Positions 52,294 through 61,072 of a stretch of 64,000 nucleotides of DNA are shown here, one piece after another. Source of the stretch: Segniliparus rotundus DSM 44985 (lineage in GTDB: Bacteria > Actinomycetota > Actinomycetes > Mycobacteriales > Mycobacteriaceae); the NCBI RefSeq assembly GCF_000092825.1, contig NC_014168.1, positions 1,727,946-1,791,945 on the forward strand. The letters run 5' to 3'. The position numbers and the translations under genes are program-made. The notes under the pieces were generated by a model. That model saw only the letters and a list, made by a program, of their open reading frames with translations. It searched no databases and had not been told where the DNA came from. Within the stretch, counting starts at the first letter, position 1. Each line of letters starts with the position of its first letter.

Positions 52294-53736
52294 ATGGCCC
52301 AGGCCGCCCAACAGACCCCACATCGCGTCGTCGTGATCGGATCCGGCTTCGGCGGGATCAACGTGACCCAGGCCCTCGACGGGGCCCCCGTCGAGGTCAC
52401 GCTTATCGCCAAAACGACCCACCACCTCTTCCAGCCGTTGCTCTACCAAGTCGCGACCGGCATCCTCTCGGAGGGCGAAATCGCCCCGCCGACCCGGCTC
52501 ATCCTCGCCAAGCAGAAGAACGCAAAGGTCCTGCTCGGCGACGTGGAGCAGATCGACACCGAGGCGAAGACGGTGGTGTCCCGCATCGCCGGGTCGCGCC
52601 GGCGCCCCGCGACGGTCGTCACCACCCCGTACGACACGCTGGTGGTCGCCGCGGGCGCGGACCAGTCGTACTTCGGCAACGACCATTTCTCCGAGTTCGC
52701 CCCCGGCATGAAGACCATCGACGACGCGCTGGAGCTGCGCGGCCGCATCGTCGGAGCCTTCGAGCTCGCCGAGGCGACCAGCGACCCGGTCGAGCAAGAA
52801 CGCGCGCTCACGTTCGTCGTCGTCGGAGCCGGTCCGACCGGCGTCGAGGTCGCCGGGCAGATCGCCGAGCTCGCCAGCCGCACCTTCAAGGGCGCGTTCA
52901 AAAACATCAACGCCCTCGACGCCCGCATCATCCTCCTCGACGGCGCGCCCGCCGTGCTCCCCCCCATGGGCAAGAAACTCGGCCTCAAGGCGCAGCAGCA
53001 TCTGGAAAAGATCGGCGTGGACGTCCGGCTCGACGCGATTGTCGTGGACGTGGACCAGGACGGCGTGACGTACAAAGACAAAGAAGGCAACCTGCACACC
53101 ATCGCCACGAAATGCAAAGTGTGGTCGGCCGGTGTGGCCGCGAGCCCGCTCGGCAAGCAGCTCGCCGCGCAGACCGGCGTCGAACTGGACCGCGCGGGCC
53201 GGGTCGTCGTGGACAAGGATTTGTCCCTCCCCGGCCACCCGGAGATTTTCGTCATCGGCGACATGGCCTCCGTGCCGGGAGTCCCCGGTATGGCCCAAGG
53301 CGCGATCCAGGGCGGCAAGCACGCCGCGAAAATGATCAAAGGCGATTTCAAAGGCGCGCCCCGCACGCCGTTCAAGTACTTGGACAAAGGCTCGATGTCC
53401 ACGATTTCCCGCTTTTCCGCAGTGGCGAAAGTGTGGAAGTTCGAGTTCGCCGGGTTCATCGCCTGGGCGCTCTGGCTCTTCATCCACCTGTATTACCTGG
53501 TGGGGTTCAAGAACCGGGTGACGACGACGCTGTCCTGGCTCGTCTCCTTCATCACGCCGAGCCGCACCCAGCTCACGATCACCCATCAACAGATCCAGGC
53601 CCGCATCGCGCTCCTGGAGCGCAACACGATCCTGCGCCAGCAGGCGGAGGCGGCGGCGAAAGAAAAGGACCCGGCGGGCAACAGCGCCCCTGCCCCGGCG
53701 CCCGAGCACTCCCCGCCGAACGCCGCGTCGAGCTAA
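52294..53736 (+). CDS. ndh: Type II NADH dehydrogenase
   Basis: 480 aa from ATG 52294 with AGGAGGC at 52280-52286. FAD motif RVVVIGSGFGGINVTQAL, NAD motif FVVVGAGPTGVEVAGQIAEL , and FVIGDMASV. The C-terminus has hydrophobic stretches (FAGFIAWALWLFIHLYYLVG F) that hold it to the membrane, and an Ala/Pro-rich tail. It passes electrons from NADH to menaquinone without proton pumping. In M. tuberculosis ndh (Rv1854c) sits next to the urease genes; the same neighbour order is kept here. Confidence 0.95.
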   Translation: MAQAAQQTPHRVVVIGSGFGGINVTQALDGAPVEVTLIAKTTHHLFQPLLYQVATGILSEGEIAPPTRLILAKQKNAKVLLGDVEQIDTEAKTVVSRIAGSRRRPATVVTTPYDTLVVAAGADQSYFGNDHFSEFAPGMKTIDDALELRGRIVGAFELAEATSDPVEQERALTFVVVGAGPTGVEVAGQIAELASRTFKGAFKNINALDARIILLDGAPAVLPPMGKKLGLKAQQHLEKIGVDVRLDAIVVDVDQDGVTYKDKEGNLHTIATKCKVWSAGVAASPLGKQLAAQTGVELDRAGRVVVDKDLSLPGHPEIFVIGDMASVPGVPGMAQGAIQGGKHAAKMIKGDFKGAPRTPFKYLDKGSMSTISRFSAVAKVWKFEFAGFIAWALWLFIHLYYLVGFKNRVTTTLSWLVSFITPSRTQLTITHQQIQARIALLERNTILRQQAEAAAKEKDPAGNSAPAPAPEHSPPNAASS

Positions 53737-53739
53737 GGC

Positions 53740-54349
53740 TCACGACCCGGAGTTTTCGCGCTCCGAACCTTCGAGCCTCTCGCGGATTGCGGCCACAGGC
53801 AGTTCCCGGTCCTCAGCCAGCACGGCAGGAGTCTCCTGCGGCGTGATCGCCCCGCGCTCAGCACCTCGTCCGAGGACTCGGCTTTCAACACGTCGTTGTG
53901 CAGCTCGGTCATGTGCGCCAATGTCGCCTTGCAGACGCGAAGGCTCTTTCGGAACACCGAGCGCGGACGCGTCGAGAGGAAATGATTCGAAGAGAGGATG
54001 TGCTTCGCGCCCATCCTCACCCTCGCCGAGCGGCATTCGACGTGGAATCCAAGCGCGCTGAGCGCGGCAGCGAGCACAGTGGCGTGCTCCTCGCACGTCA
54101 AACCTCGGCGCCCGGCCGTGATCCTGTTGAAGACCTTCCGGGCTTCGAAAGAGTTGCGAGCCTGCCGAGGAACATGTCGACGTTCTTCCACGGGACGCTC
54201 GTCGCATACGCCGATTGGAGGGGGCGCGGCGTGCTGAGCGTCGGCTCCGCGTTCGGGGTGTGGCCGATCCTTTCCAGGAACGCGCCGAGGTCGAATTCCT
54301 CGCTGCGACACACGGAAGAAGCCGCGCAGGAAAGCCTGAGGCTGCTCAT
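53740..54349 (-). pseudogene. nat: Arylamine N-acetyltransferase remnant with frameshifts
   Basis: The family is recognisable in pieces in three frames: EEFDLGAFLERIGHTPNAEP TLSTPRPLQSAYATSVPWKN VDMFLGRLATL in the first, then (one shift near 54150) EARKVFNRITAGRRGLTCEE HATVLAAALSALGFHVECRS A with the catalytic Cys, then SNHFLSTRPRSVFRKSLRV and, after another shift, AITPQETPAVLAEDRELPVA AIRERL. NAT enzymes acetylate arylamines and use propionyl-CoA in mycobacteria. With at least two indels it is not functional. It occupies the space between ndh and ureF where ureG and ureD would be expected. Confidence 0.65.
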
Positions 54350-54415
54350 CCGCCCAGCAGAATCATCGCACGCCGACGCGGGCCCCGCCTTTGGCCCAAA
54401 GCTGGCGGGCGCCGC

Positions 54416-55243
54416 TCAGCGTTGCCAGGGCAATGCGAAGCTCTGCCCGAGCACGGCGAGGAGCTGATTGCCGCCCAACAGGCCGAACACCGACCACACC
54501 AGCTCTCGGATGAGCGATCCCAACGGGTTCGGCATGAGCAAGACCAGGAAGAGGACGAGAAACGCCCATTGCCGGACGGGGTACAGCTTTCGCTGCGTCT
54601 CATACGAGAGCCACGGCTCGATCGCGCCGTAACCGTCGAGTCCGGGGATCGGGAGGAGATTGATGACCAAAGCGAAGACCTGCAAAAGCCCGAGGAACTC
54701 CACAGCGCCCCAAAACACCAGATGCCCCGAGCCGAACACAAGCTCGCCGTCCGCTCCCCCGAGCGTTTGGCGGAACAGAGGCACGCCGCCGCCGAGAGCG
54801 CCCGCCCCCAAAAGCACCACGGCGGCCAGCAGATTCGCCCCAGGACCCGCCAAGGAGACGATGGTGCGCTTTTTCTTCTGCATCCATTGGGTGTCCAAAT
54901 ACACCGCAGCCCCAGGAAGCCCGATGCCGCCGATCAGAATAATCACCAACGGGATCACGAGCGAGTTGAGCGGATCGGTGTAACGGCGGATGTCAAGGTC
55001 GAGGTAGCCCTTGATCGCCACATCGTGGTCGCCGAAGCGCCACGCGGCGAACGCGTGGCCGAACTCGTGCAGGCACAGCGTGACGAGCCATCCGGCGAGG
55101 ACGAAGACGAAGGCCCCGAGTTTCGACAGCGGTTCGCCAGGGTCGCCGAACCACGCGAGCGCCCCGCCGAGCGCTGTGGCGGCGAGGACGCCGAGAAAGA
55201 CAGGACTGGGTCGGATTCCCTGGAAGGCCGAAGCGTAGCTCAC
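54416..55243 (-). CDS. Site-2-protease family (M50) membrane metalloprotease
   Basis: 275 aa from GTG 55243; the longer frame adds an Arg-rich stretch unlikely to be translated. Helices at PVFLGVLAATALGGALAWFG and AFVFVLAGWLVTLCLHEFGH AFAAW, the latter with the HExxH zinc site; then LNSLVIPLVIILIGGIGLPG, NLLAAVVLLGAGAL and NLLPIPGLDGYGAIEPWLSY with the third ligand Asp. It belongs to the compact PDZ-less M50 group. The substrate is unknown; the group includes sporulation-type and anti-sigma factor proteases. It is downstream of no clear operon partner. Confidence 0.88.
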   Translation of the reverse strand: MSYASAFQGIRPSPVFLGVLAATALGGALAWFGDPGEPLSKLGAFVFVLAGWLVTLCLHEFGHAFAAWRFGDHDVAIKGYLDLDIRRYTDPLNSLVIPLVIILIGGIGLPGAAVYLDTQWMQKKKRTIVSLAGPGANLLAAVVLLGAGALGGGVPLFRQTLGGADGELVFGSGHLVFWGAVEFLGLLQVFALVINLLPIPGLDGYGAIEPWLSYETQRKLYPVRQWAFLVLFLVLLMPNPLGSLIRELVWSVFGLLGGNQLLAVLGQSFALPWQR

Positions 55244-55404
55244 CCGATCACGGTACCCGCTGCGGCTGTGCCTGCGTGGACGCGGACCCGGTCGGAGAAA
55301 TTTTTCGCGGGAAAAGAGCTCGTTTGTTGAAAATATGTTGCATTCTCTCGGGCGGAACACAGTTCGGTTCGCACAAGCGCGTCTGCGCCCTTATTATCCT
55401 CGCT

Positions 55405-55833
55405 ATGAGACTGTTGAACACCGCCATCGCCGCCGCCGTTCTCGCTTTCGCCCCGTTCGCGACGGCCGCTGCGAACGCTTCAGATCACGACAACTGGAGC
55501 GCGGCCATCGCTGTTTCGCCCAGCACTGGCAGCATCGGCACCATCAGCGGTCCTGCCACCCGCAGAATCGAAGAGGGCTTCGCCAAGGAGATCTGCGCCC
55601 GAAACGGCGCTGCGGACTGCATGATCGTCACGAGCTTCACCGACACCTGCGCGACTGTCGCCAAGGGCATGAAAGCCGCCAAAGGCGACGACGGCAAAGA
55701 GGTCCGCGAAGCGCAGTTCTTCACAGAGCTCGGCGGCGACGACGAAACCGACGAACGCGAAATCCGCGTGCTCGACGCCTGCAAGGCCGGTGCTCAGGAC
55801 TGCGCCCTGGTGACCACCTACTGCGCTGGCTGA
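55405..55833 (+). CDS. Secreted DUF4189 protein
   Basis: 142 aa. Signal peptide MRLLNTAIAAAVLAFAPFAT AAANA, then a small domain SAAIAVSPSTGSIGTISGPA TRRIEEGFAKEICA with six Cys (ICARNGAADCMI, DTCATV, DACKAGAQDCALVTTYC), probably disulfide-linked. DUF4189 proteins are secreted, typically in pathogens and actinobacteria, with unknown role. Single gene, convergent with ureF. Confidence 0.8.
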   Translation: MRLLNTAIAAAVLAFAPFATAAANASDHDNWSAAIAVSPSTGSIGTISGPATRRIEEGFAKEICARNGAADCMIVTSFTDTCATVAKGMKAAKGDDGKEVREAQFFTELGGDDETDEREIRVLDACKAGAQDCALVTTYCAG

Positions 55834-55889
55834 GCACTGCGCCAGCGCAGGGTTGCGATTCGTCCCCGCTGTCAGGTTCTGCAAGAGCC

Positions 55890-56528
55890 TCACGAGCGGA
55901 AAAGCGCCTGATCTCTGAGCTCGTGGCGCTCGGCGAGGATGTCGCCGAGCGGGTCGGAGAGCTCGTGCAAGGCTTCCGCCGCGCGCTCGGCCGTCTCGTC
56001 GCACAGCGCCGAGAGGCGCAATGTGGCCGCCGCCATGAGCGAGGGGTCCAGGGCGAGCAGGCGTTGGGCCGCTGTCGCGGCTGCGCTCATCGCCGTGTAC
56101 ACGAAGAGCCCGGCCACGTCGCCTGGCGCCAACCCGAGATGACGCCCGAGCGCCCCGAGCACCGTGGTGAGGTGCGGTCGGTGCGGCAGCTCTGTTGTGT
56201 CAAAGCCCGGCCAACTCGTCTTGGCCAAGCGGGCCAGGCCTCGGCCCTGTTCCCGAGAGGCGTCCCGCGCGGCGGGCGAAGGCGTCCGCGCGTCCGCGAT
56301 GCGTTCGGCCCCCGGCAGATCGCAATGCCCGGCCACAAGATGCGCGGCGATGGACGCGCCGGTCAGGCTCGTCGTCTTCGTCTTGCGCACAAGGAACGCC
56401 TCAGCGCTGTCCAGATCGACGACCACGCCCGAGGCGATGGCCTCTTCCATCGAACCGGAGTGCGCGTGCGCGCCGGTCGGCAGGCGCGAGTCCGCGAGCG
56501 CGAGCAGAAGGGCGGAAACAGATTTCAT
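55890..56528 (-). CDS. ureF: Urease accessory protein UreF
   Basis: 212 aa. ADSRLPTGAHAHSGSMEEAI, SREQGRGLARLA and the helical C-terminus (GLFVYTAMSAAATAAQRLLA LDP) match UreF, which with UreG and UreD delivers nickel to apo-urease. It starts 11 bp after the end of ureC. No ureG or ureD follows: the next gene on the left is on the other strand. Confidence 0.9.
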   Translation of the reverse strand: MKSVSALLLALADSRLPTGAHAHSGSMEEAIASGVVVDLDSAEAFLVRKTKTTSLTGASIAAHLVAGHCDLPGAERIADARTPSPAARDASREQGRGLARLAKTSWPGFDTTELPHRPHLTTVLGALGRHLGLAPGDVAGLFVYTAMSAAATAAQRLLALDPSLMAAATLRLSALCDETAERAAEALHELSDPLGDILAERHELRDQALFRS

Positions 56529-56539
56529 GGGCGCCCAGT

Positions 56540-58261
56540 TCAGAACAAGAAATACCGCTGCGCCATGGGCAGCACGGCTGCGGGCTGTTCCTCGAAGACC
56601 TCGCCGTCCACCCGCACCGTGAAGGTGTCCGGGTCCACCTGGATGTCTGGCATCGCCTCGTTGAGCTTGAGGTCTTCCTTGCGCACCGCGCGCACGTCCT
56701 TCGCCGCGACCAACCGCCGCCGCACCGCGAGCCGGTCGGCGAGTCCCGCCTGAACGGCGGCCTCCGCGACGAAGTGCGCCGAAGTCGCGGCCGCAGCGGC
56801 GGCGGAGGCTCCGAACATCGGCCTGGGCAACACGGGCTGCGGGGTCGGGATAGAGGCGTTCGCGTCTCCCATCTGCGCCAAAGCGATCGCTCCCCCTTTG
56901 AGCACCAGATGCGGGCGCACGCCGAAGAACGCCGTGTCCCAGAGCACCAGGTCGGCGAGCTTGCCCACTTCGACGCTGCCGATCTCATGGTCGAGTCCGT
57001 GCGCGATGGCCGGGCAGATCGTGTACTTGGCGATGTACCGGCGGGCGCGGTTGTTGTCGGCCATCCCGTCGCCGGGGAGCGCGCCGCGCCGCAATTTCAT
57101 CATGTGCGCGCTCTGCCAGGTTCGGATGATGACTTCCCCGACTCTGCCCATGGCCTGCGCGTCGCTTCCGATCATGGAGATCGCGCCAAGATCGTGCAGC
57201 AGGTCCTCGGCGGCGATGGTGGACGGCCGGATGCGGCTTTCGGCGAACGCGAGGTCCTCGGGGATCGCCGGGTTGAGGTGGTGGCAGACCATGAGCATGT
57301 CCAGGTGCTCGTCAATCGTGTTGACCGTGTGGGGCCGGGTGGGGTTCGTCGAACTCGGCAGCACATTCGGTTGCGAGGCGACAGTGATGATGTCCGGCGC
57401 GTGCCCGCCTCCCGCGCCCTCGGTGTGATAGGTGTGGATGCACCGGCCTCGGATCGCGGCGAGGGTGTCCGCGATGTAGCCGAGCTCGTTGAGGGTGTCG
57501 GTGTGCAAAGCCACCTGCACGCCCGACTGGTCCGCGACGCGCAGGCACGCGTCAATCGCGGCCGGGGTCGCGCCCCAGTCCTCGTGGATTTTGAATCCGC
57601 AGGCCCCGGCGCGCAGCTGCTCCCACATGCCCTCTTCAGAAACGGTCGAACCTTTGCCGAGGAGGACGAAGTTCATCGGCTCCCCGTCCAACGCCTCCAG
57701 CATCCGCGCGAGATGCCATTCGCCGGGGGTCACCGTGGTCGCCTTCGAGCCCTCCGCGGGGCCCGTGCCGCCGCCGATGAGGGTCGTCAGTCCTGAGCCG
57801 AGGGCTTCGGGGATGATCTGGGGGCAGATGAAATGCACATGGCAGTCGATCCCGCCCGCCGTGAGGATCTTGCCGTTCCCAGAGATCACCTCGGTGCTCG
57901 GGCCGACGACGAGGTCCGGGTGCACACCGTGCATCGTGTCCGGATTGCCGGCTTTGCCCAGGGCGGCAATACGCCCGTCCCGGATGCCGACGTCGGCTTT
58001 GACCACTCCCCACCAGTCCAACACCACCGCGCCGGTGATGACCGTGTCCGGGGCGCCTTCGGCTCGGGTGGCGCGCCCTTGCCCCATCGACTCGCGCAAG
58101 ACTTTCCCGCCGCCGAACACCGCCTCGTCGCCCGCTTTGCCGGGGCCGCCGCACAGGTCCTCGGTGACTTCGACGAACAGGTCCGTGTCCGCGAGCCGGA
58201 TGCGGTCCCCGACGGTCGGACCGTAGAGCCCAACGTAACGAAGGCGCTCGATACGGCTCAC
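56540..58261 (-). CDS. ureC: Urease alpha subunit
   Basis: 573 aa from GTG 58261. Nickel ligands and active site: [13 protein letters not shown] (HxH), [12 protein letters not shown] with the carbamylated Lys, [46 protein letters not shown] (catalytic His) and [16 protein letters not shown] (Asp ligand). It hydrolyses urea to ammonia and carbamate. All key residues are intact, so the enzyme should work if it can be loaded with nickel. It overlaps ureB by 4 bp. Confidence 0.97.
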   Translation of the reverse strand: MSRIERLRYVGLYGPTVGDRIRLADTDLFVEVTEDLCGGPGKAGDEAVFGGGKVLRESMGQGRATRAEGAPDTVITGAVVLDWWGVVKADVGIRDGRIAALGKAGNPDTMHGVHPDLVVGPSTEVISGNGKILTAGGIDCHVHFICPQIIPEALGSGLTTLIGGGTGPAEGSKATTVTPGEWHLARMLEALDGEPMNFVLLGKGSTVSEEGMWEQLRAGACGFKIHEDWGATPAAIDACLRVADQSGVQVALHTDTLNELGYIADTLAAIRGRCIHTYHTEGAGGGHAPDIITVASQPNVLPSSTNPTRPHTVNTIDEHLDMLMVCHHLNPAIPEDLAFAESRIRPSTIAAEDLLHDLGAISMIGSDAQAMGRVGEVIIRTWQSAHMMKLRRGALPGDGMADNNRARRYIAKYTICPAIAHGLDHEIGSVEVGKLADLVLWDTAFFGVRPHLVLKGGAIALAQMGDANASIPTPQPVLPRPMFGASAAAAAATSAHFVAEAAVQAGLADRLAVRRRLVAAKDVRAVRKEDLKLNEAMPDIQVDPDTFTVRVDGEVFEEQPAAVLPMAQRYFLF

Positions 58262-58617
58262 TGGACGCTCCCGTTTTTGACCTGGACCGGCACTTCCGGG
58301 CCAAGGTCGCCCGGCGGCGCGAGGCTCAGGCCCGGCACATGCCGAGCGCCGCCGAGCGGGGTCAGGAAAACTTGCTTGACCAGTCCTGGCTCGAAGCGCA
58401 CCGCGGTTCCGGCGGGGATGTCCAGCCGCAGCCCATGCGCGAGCTCGCGGTCGAACTGCAGGGCAGCGTTGGCTTGGGAAAAATGCACATGGCTGCCGAC
58501 CTGGACGGGCCGGTCGCCGGTGTTGCACACATCGAACGGAATCGACGGGCGGCCCTCGTTCAGCTCGATGTAACTGGGGGTGTAGCCGCCAGTGCCGCGT
58601 ATTTCGCCTGGGATCAT
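58258..58617 (-). CDS. ureB: Urease beta subunit
   Basis: 119 aa: [42 protein letters not shown] and [10 protein letters not shown] are classical UreB motifs. Separate ureA and ureB genes are the usual bacterial arrangement. The stop overlaps the GTG of ureC. Confidence 0.97.
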   Translation of the reverse strand: MIPGEIRGTGGYTPSYIELNEGRPSIPFDVCNTGDRPVQVGSHVHFSQANAALQFDRELAHGLRLDIPAGTAVRFEPGLVKQVFLTPLGGARHVPGLSLAPPGDLGPEVPVQVKNGSVQ

Positions 58618-58742
58618 GCGAATGACTGTACTGAACAGGGCGTTCCTCTGTTTCAGGTGGATTCGGTTCCTGCTGGGGAGACCTGCCCGCGCCGGGCGGG
58701 CGGCCCCGCCTCGTGGTCGGGGAACCTGCCTTCGCCGAGCGC

Positions 58743-59045
58743 CTACCCTATGGGGTGGTGCACCGTCACGAGCTTGGTCCCATCCGGGAATGTGGCCTCG
58801 ACCTGCACGTCGTGCAGCATCTCCGGCACCCCTTCCATGACGTCCTCCGGGGCGAGCACGCCTCGGCCGGAGTCCATGAGTTCGGCGACGGTGCGGCCGT
58901 CGCGAGCGCCCTCGAGGACGTGGTCCGTGATGAGCGCGACCGCTTCAGGATAGTTGAGCTTGAGGCCGCGAGCCTGTCTGCGCCGGGCCAATTCGGCGGC
59001 GTAGGAGAGCAGCAGGCGCTCCTGTTCGTGGGGAGTCAGGCGCAC
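58743..59045 (-). CDS. ureA: Urease gamma subunit
   Basis: 100 aa, the exact usual length, from GTG 59045: [44 protein letters not shown] and [20 protein letters not shown]. It is followed after ~125 bp by ureB. Its start overlaps the end of the thioesterase gene by 10 bp. Confidence 0.97.
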   Translation of the reverse strand: MRLTPHEQERLLLSYAAELARRRQARGLKLNYPEAVALITDHVLEGARDGRTVAELMDSGRGVLAPEDVMEGVPEMLHDVQVEATFPDGTKLVTVHHPIG

Positions 59046-59488
59046 GGGTTCTCGTTCTCCGGGAAATAGACGTTGTGCACGCGCAGCTCGCCGGCCGCTG
59101 TGAGCTTGTCCTGCTGGCCGAAGATCTCCACCCGCCACACCTGTTGGCTTTTGCCCTGATGCACCGGGACCGCTTTGGCCAGCAAAGTCGCCCCCGTCCG
59201 GGTCGGGCGAAAGAAGTCGGTGGCGTTGTGAACTCCGACACAATACCCTTTGCCCGCGAGCCAGTAGGTCCCGCCCACGCTGGGCAGCTCCTCCACAATC
59301 GCGGCGTAGACCCCGCCGTGCACGATGCCGTGCGGCTGGAGGTGGTCCTCCGTCACAGCGAGTTCCGCGCTCACCCGCGCCCCGGTCGCTTCGAGATAGC
59401 GCAACCCGAGAATCTTGTTGAACCCCGTCGGGGCGTCCAGCTTCAGCGCTGACAACATATCCGGGTCGAGTTCGGCCATGCGGATCAT
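59036..59488 (-). CDS. PaaI-type hotdog thioesterase
   Basis: 150 aa from ATG 59488 (ATG 59479 is equally possible). [30 protein letters not shown] contains the HGG(V/A) signature of PaaI-like acyl-CoA thioesterases, then [22 protein letters not shown]. In M. tuberculosis the homologue (Rv1847) also precedes ureA. Its end overlaps ureA, so it heads the urease transcript; whether it has a role in urease function is unknown. Confidence 0.85.
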   Translation of the reverse strand: MIRMAELDPDMLSALKLDAPTGFNKILGLRYLEATGARVSAELAVTEDHLQPHGIVHGGVYAAIVEELPSVGGTYWLAGKGYCVGVHNATDFFRPTRTGATLLAKAVPVHQGKSQQVWRVEIFGQQDKLTAAGELRVHNVYFPENENPCA

Positions 59489-59536
59489 GGTAGCGGGAGC
59501 GCCGGGAAAAGAGGGGTCGGGCTGGAGAAAAGAAAA

Positions 59537-59580
59537 AAGTTGGTGGCCCACCGACCACCAGCGCGGTGGGCCACCAACTT
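59537..59580 (-). terminator. Terminator-like hairpin upstream of the thioesterase-urease operon
   Basis: AAGTTGGTGGCCCACCG pairs perfectly with CGGTGGGCCACCAACTT (17 bp). Reading leftwards it is followed by TTTTCTTTTTTC-like T runs (complement of 59528-59538), i.e. a full intrinsic terminator on the minus strand, only about 50 bp before the thioesterase start. It either stops antisense transcription of blaI or acts as an attenuator in the operon leader. Confidence 0.65.
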
Positions 59581-59628
59581 GAGTCCGAACCTTGCCGCAG
59601 CCCTCGGCTCCGTCCGGCGAGATCTACT

Positions 59629-59647
59629 ATAGGTAAGGCTAACCTTG
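59629..59647. promoter_or_regulatory. Iron-box-like (IdeR/DtxR) or BlaI operator in the blaI promoter
   Basis: ATAGGTAAGGCTAACCTTG matches the mycobacterial IdeR consensus TTAGGTTAGGCTAACCTAA at 15 of 19 positions. It lies between the divergent blaI gene and the urease operon. The overlapping TACTATAGGTA (59625-59635) also resembles half of a BlaI dyad, so the true regulator is uncertain. Confidence 0.35.
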
Positions 59648-59665
59648 GTTGTCAAGTAGGTAGGA

Positions 59666-59671
59666 TATACT
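59666..59671 (+). promoter_or_regulatory. -10 element of blaI, leaderless transcript
   Basis: TATACT ends 6 bp before the blaI ATG (59678), so transcription would begin at or next to the start codon and the mRNA would have no leader. No ribosome-binding sequence is present upstream of this ATG, in agreement. Confidence 0.5.
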
Positions 59672-59677
59672 GCAGTT

Positions 59678-60079
59678 ATGAACGGTCTCGGCGAACTGGA
59701 ACGCGCGGTCATGGAGCAATTGTGGGCTTCCCCCTCGCCTCTCACAGTGCGTCAGGTGCATGAGAACCTCGCGGCAGATCGCGACCTGGCGTACACCACG
59801 GTGATGACCGTGCTGCAACGCCTCGCCCGCAAACGCCTCGTGATCCAGCGGCGGGAAGACCGCGCGCACCGGTACTCCCCCGCCCAACCCCGCGAAGACC
59901 TGGTGGCGGCGCTGCTGGTGGACGCGCTCGGCCAAGCTCCGGATTCCAGCGTGCGCACCGCCGCGCTGGTCCGGTTCATCGGGCAAGTGAGCCCTGTCGA
60001 GGCCCGCGCCATGCGCGAGGCGCTGCGCTTGGAGCAGGAGCCGGACCCGCCGTTCGCCAACGGAGTGGCCGGACGGTGA
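59678..60079 (+). CDS. blaI: BlaI/MecI-type transcriptional repressor
   Basis: 133 aa. LGELERAVMEQLWASPSPLT VRQVHENLAADRDLAYTTVM TVLQRLARKRLVIQRREDRA HRYSP is the winged-helix domain of BlaI repressors; the C-terminal dimerisation helix is shorter. It normally represses its own operon and beta-lactam or respiratory genes until cut by the partner protease. It overlaps the M56 protease gene (GTGA). The pair matches Rv1846c-Rv1845c. Confidence 0.92.
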   Translation: MNGLGELERAVMEQLWASPSPLTVRQVHENLAADRDLAYTTVMTVLQRLARKRLVIQRREDRAHRYSPAQPREDLVAALLVDALGQAPDSSVRTAALVRFIGQVSPVEARAMREALRLEQEPDPPFANGVAGR

Positions 60080-61011
60080 CAGCCTTCGCCTTCGGGGTTC
60101 TCGCCCTCGTGCTCGCCGGACCGATCCCGGCGTGGCTCGCGGTGTCGCGTTGGCCCCAGCGAGCCCCGCGCGCGGGGCTCGTGCTCTGGCAAGCAGTGGC
60201 CATTGCCGCCGTGTTCTCAGCTTTCAGCTGCGGGCTCGCCATCGCGAGCCGACTGCTCCTGCCTGGGCCCGACGGGCGGCCGACCCAAGACGTCGACGCC
60301 CAGATCAGGGCTTTGGGCTGGCCGATGTGGGCGTTCTGCGTGGCTGTGTTCGCGCTGACGGTGCTGATCGGGGGCAGGCTCATCTACGCCGCGGTCCGGC
60401 TCTCAGTCACCTTGCGCGCCCGCCGGTCCCGCCATCGCATGCTTGTGGACCTGCTCACCAGCGACCGCCGCATCCCCCAGCACGCAGAAGAAGACCTGCG
60501 GCTGCTCGCCGCCGAGGAACGGTTCGCGTATTGCCTGCCGGGCATCCGGCATCGCCTGGTGCTCAGCCACGGGACGGTCGACTCGCTCGAACCGCACGAG
60601 CTCGAAGCGGTGATCAGTCATGAGCGGGCGCATCTGCGGGCCCGGCACGACCTCCTGCTGGAGGCGTTCACCGCTATCTACCAGGCCTTTCCCCGATTCG
60701 TCCGCTCCGGGGCGGCGCTCACCAGCGTCCGCATGCTCGTCGAAATGCTGGCCGACGACCATGCCCGCGCGGTGGTCGGCGCGGCCCCGGTGGCCAGAGC
60801 GCTCGTCGCCCTCGCCGACACCGCCGCCCCCGCCGGGGCAATCGCCGCTGGCGGCGAGTTCACGCTGGCAAGGGTGAACCGGCTCTGCAGCTCGAACCGC
60901 GCCCCGTTGGTTTCGGCCACCGCCTATCTGGCGGCGTTCGTCGTCCTTGTCTTCCCGACAATCGCCTTGGCAGTGCCGTGGCTGGAAGAGCTCTCCCGCC
61001 TGCTGCGCTGA
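60076..61011 (+). CDS. BlaR1-like M56 membrane metalloprotease
   Basis: 311 aa from GTG 60076. Membrane helices at AFAFGVLALVLAGPIPAWLA, LVLWQAVAIAAVFSAFSCGL and AFCVAVFALTVLIGGRLIYA, zinc motif SHERAHLRARHD (HExxH), and a final helix (SATAYLAAFVVLVFPTIALA V). It lacks the C-terminal penicillin-binding sensor of BlaR1, so its signal is unknown. It should inactivate BlaI by cleavage. Confidence 0.88.
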   Translation: MTAFAFGVLALVLAGPIPAWLAVSRWPQRAPRAGLVLWQAVAIAAVFSAFSCGLAIASRLLLPGPDGRPTQDVDAQIRALGWPMWAFCVAVFALTVLIGGRLIYAAVRLSVTLRARRSRHRMLVDLLTSDRRIPQHAEEDLRLLAAEERFAYCLPGIRHRLVLSHGTVDSLEPHELEAVISHERAHLRARHDLLLEAFTAIYQAFPRFVRSGAALTSVRMLVEMLADDHARAVVGAAPVARALVALADTAAPAGAIAAGGEFTLARVNRLCSSNRAPLVSATAYLAAFVVLVFPTIALAVPWLEELSRLLR

Positions 61012-61072
61012 GCCGTCGGAAAAAGATCCCCTGGCAAAACCGCGCAAAAGAAAACACGCTAGGGTGGACAAG

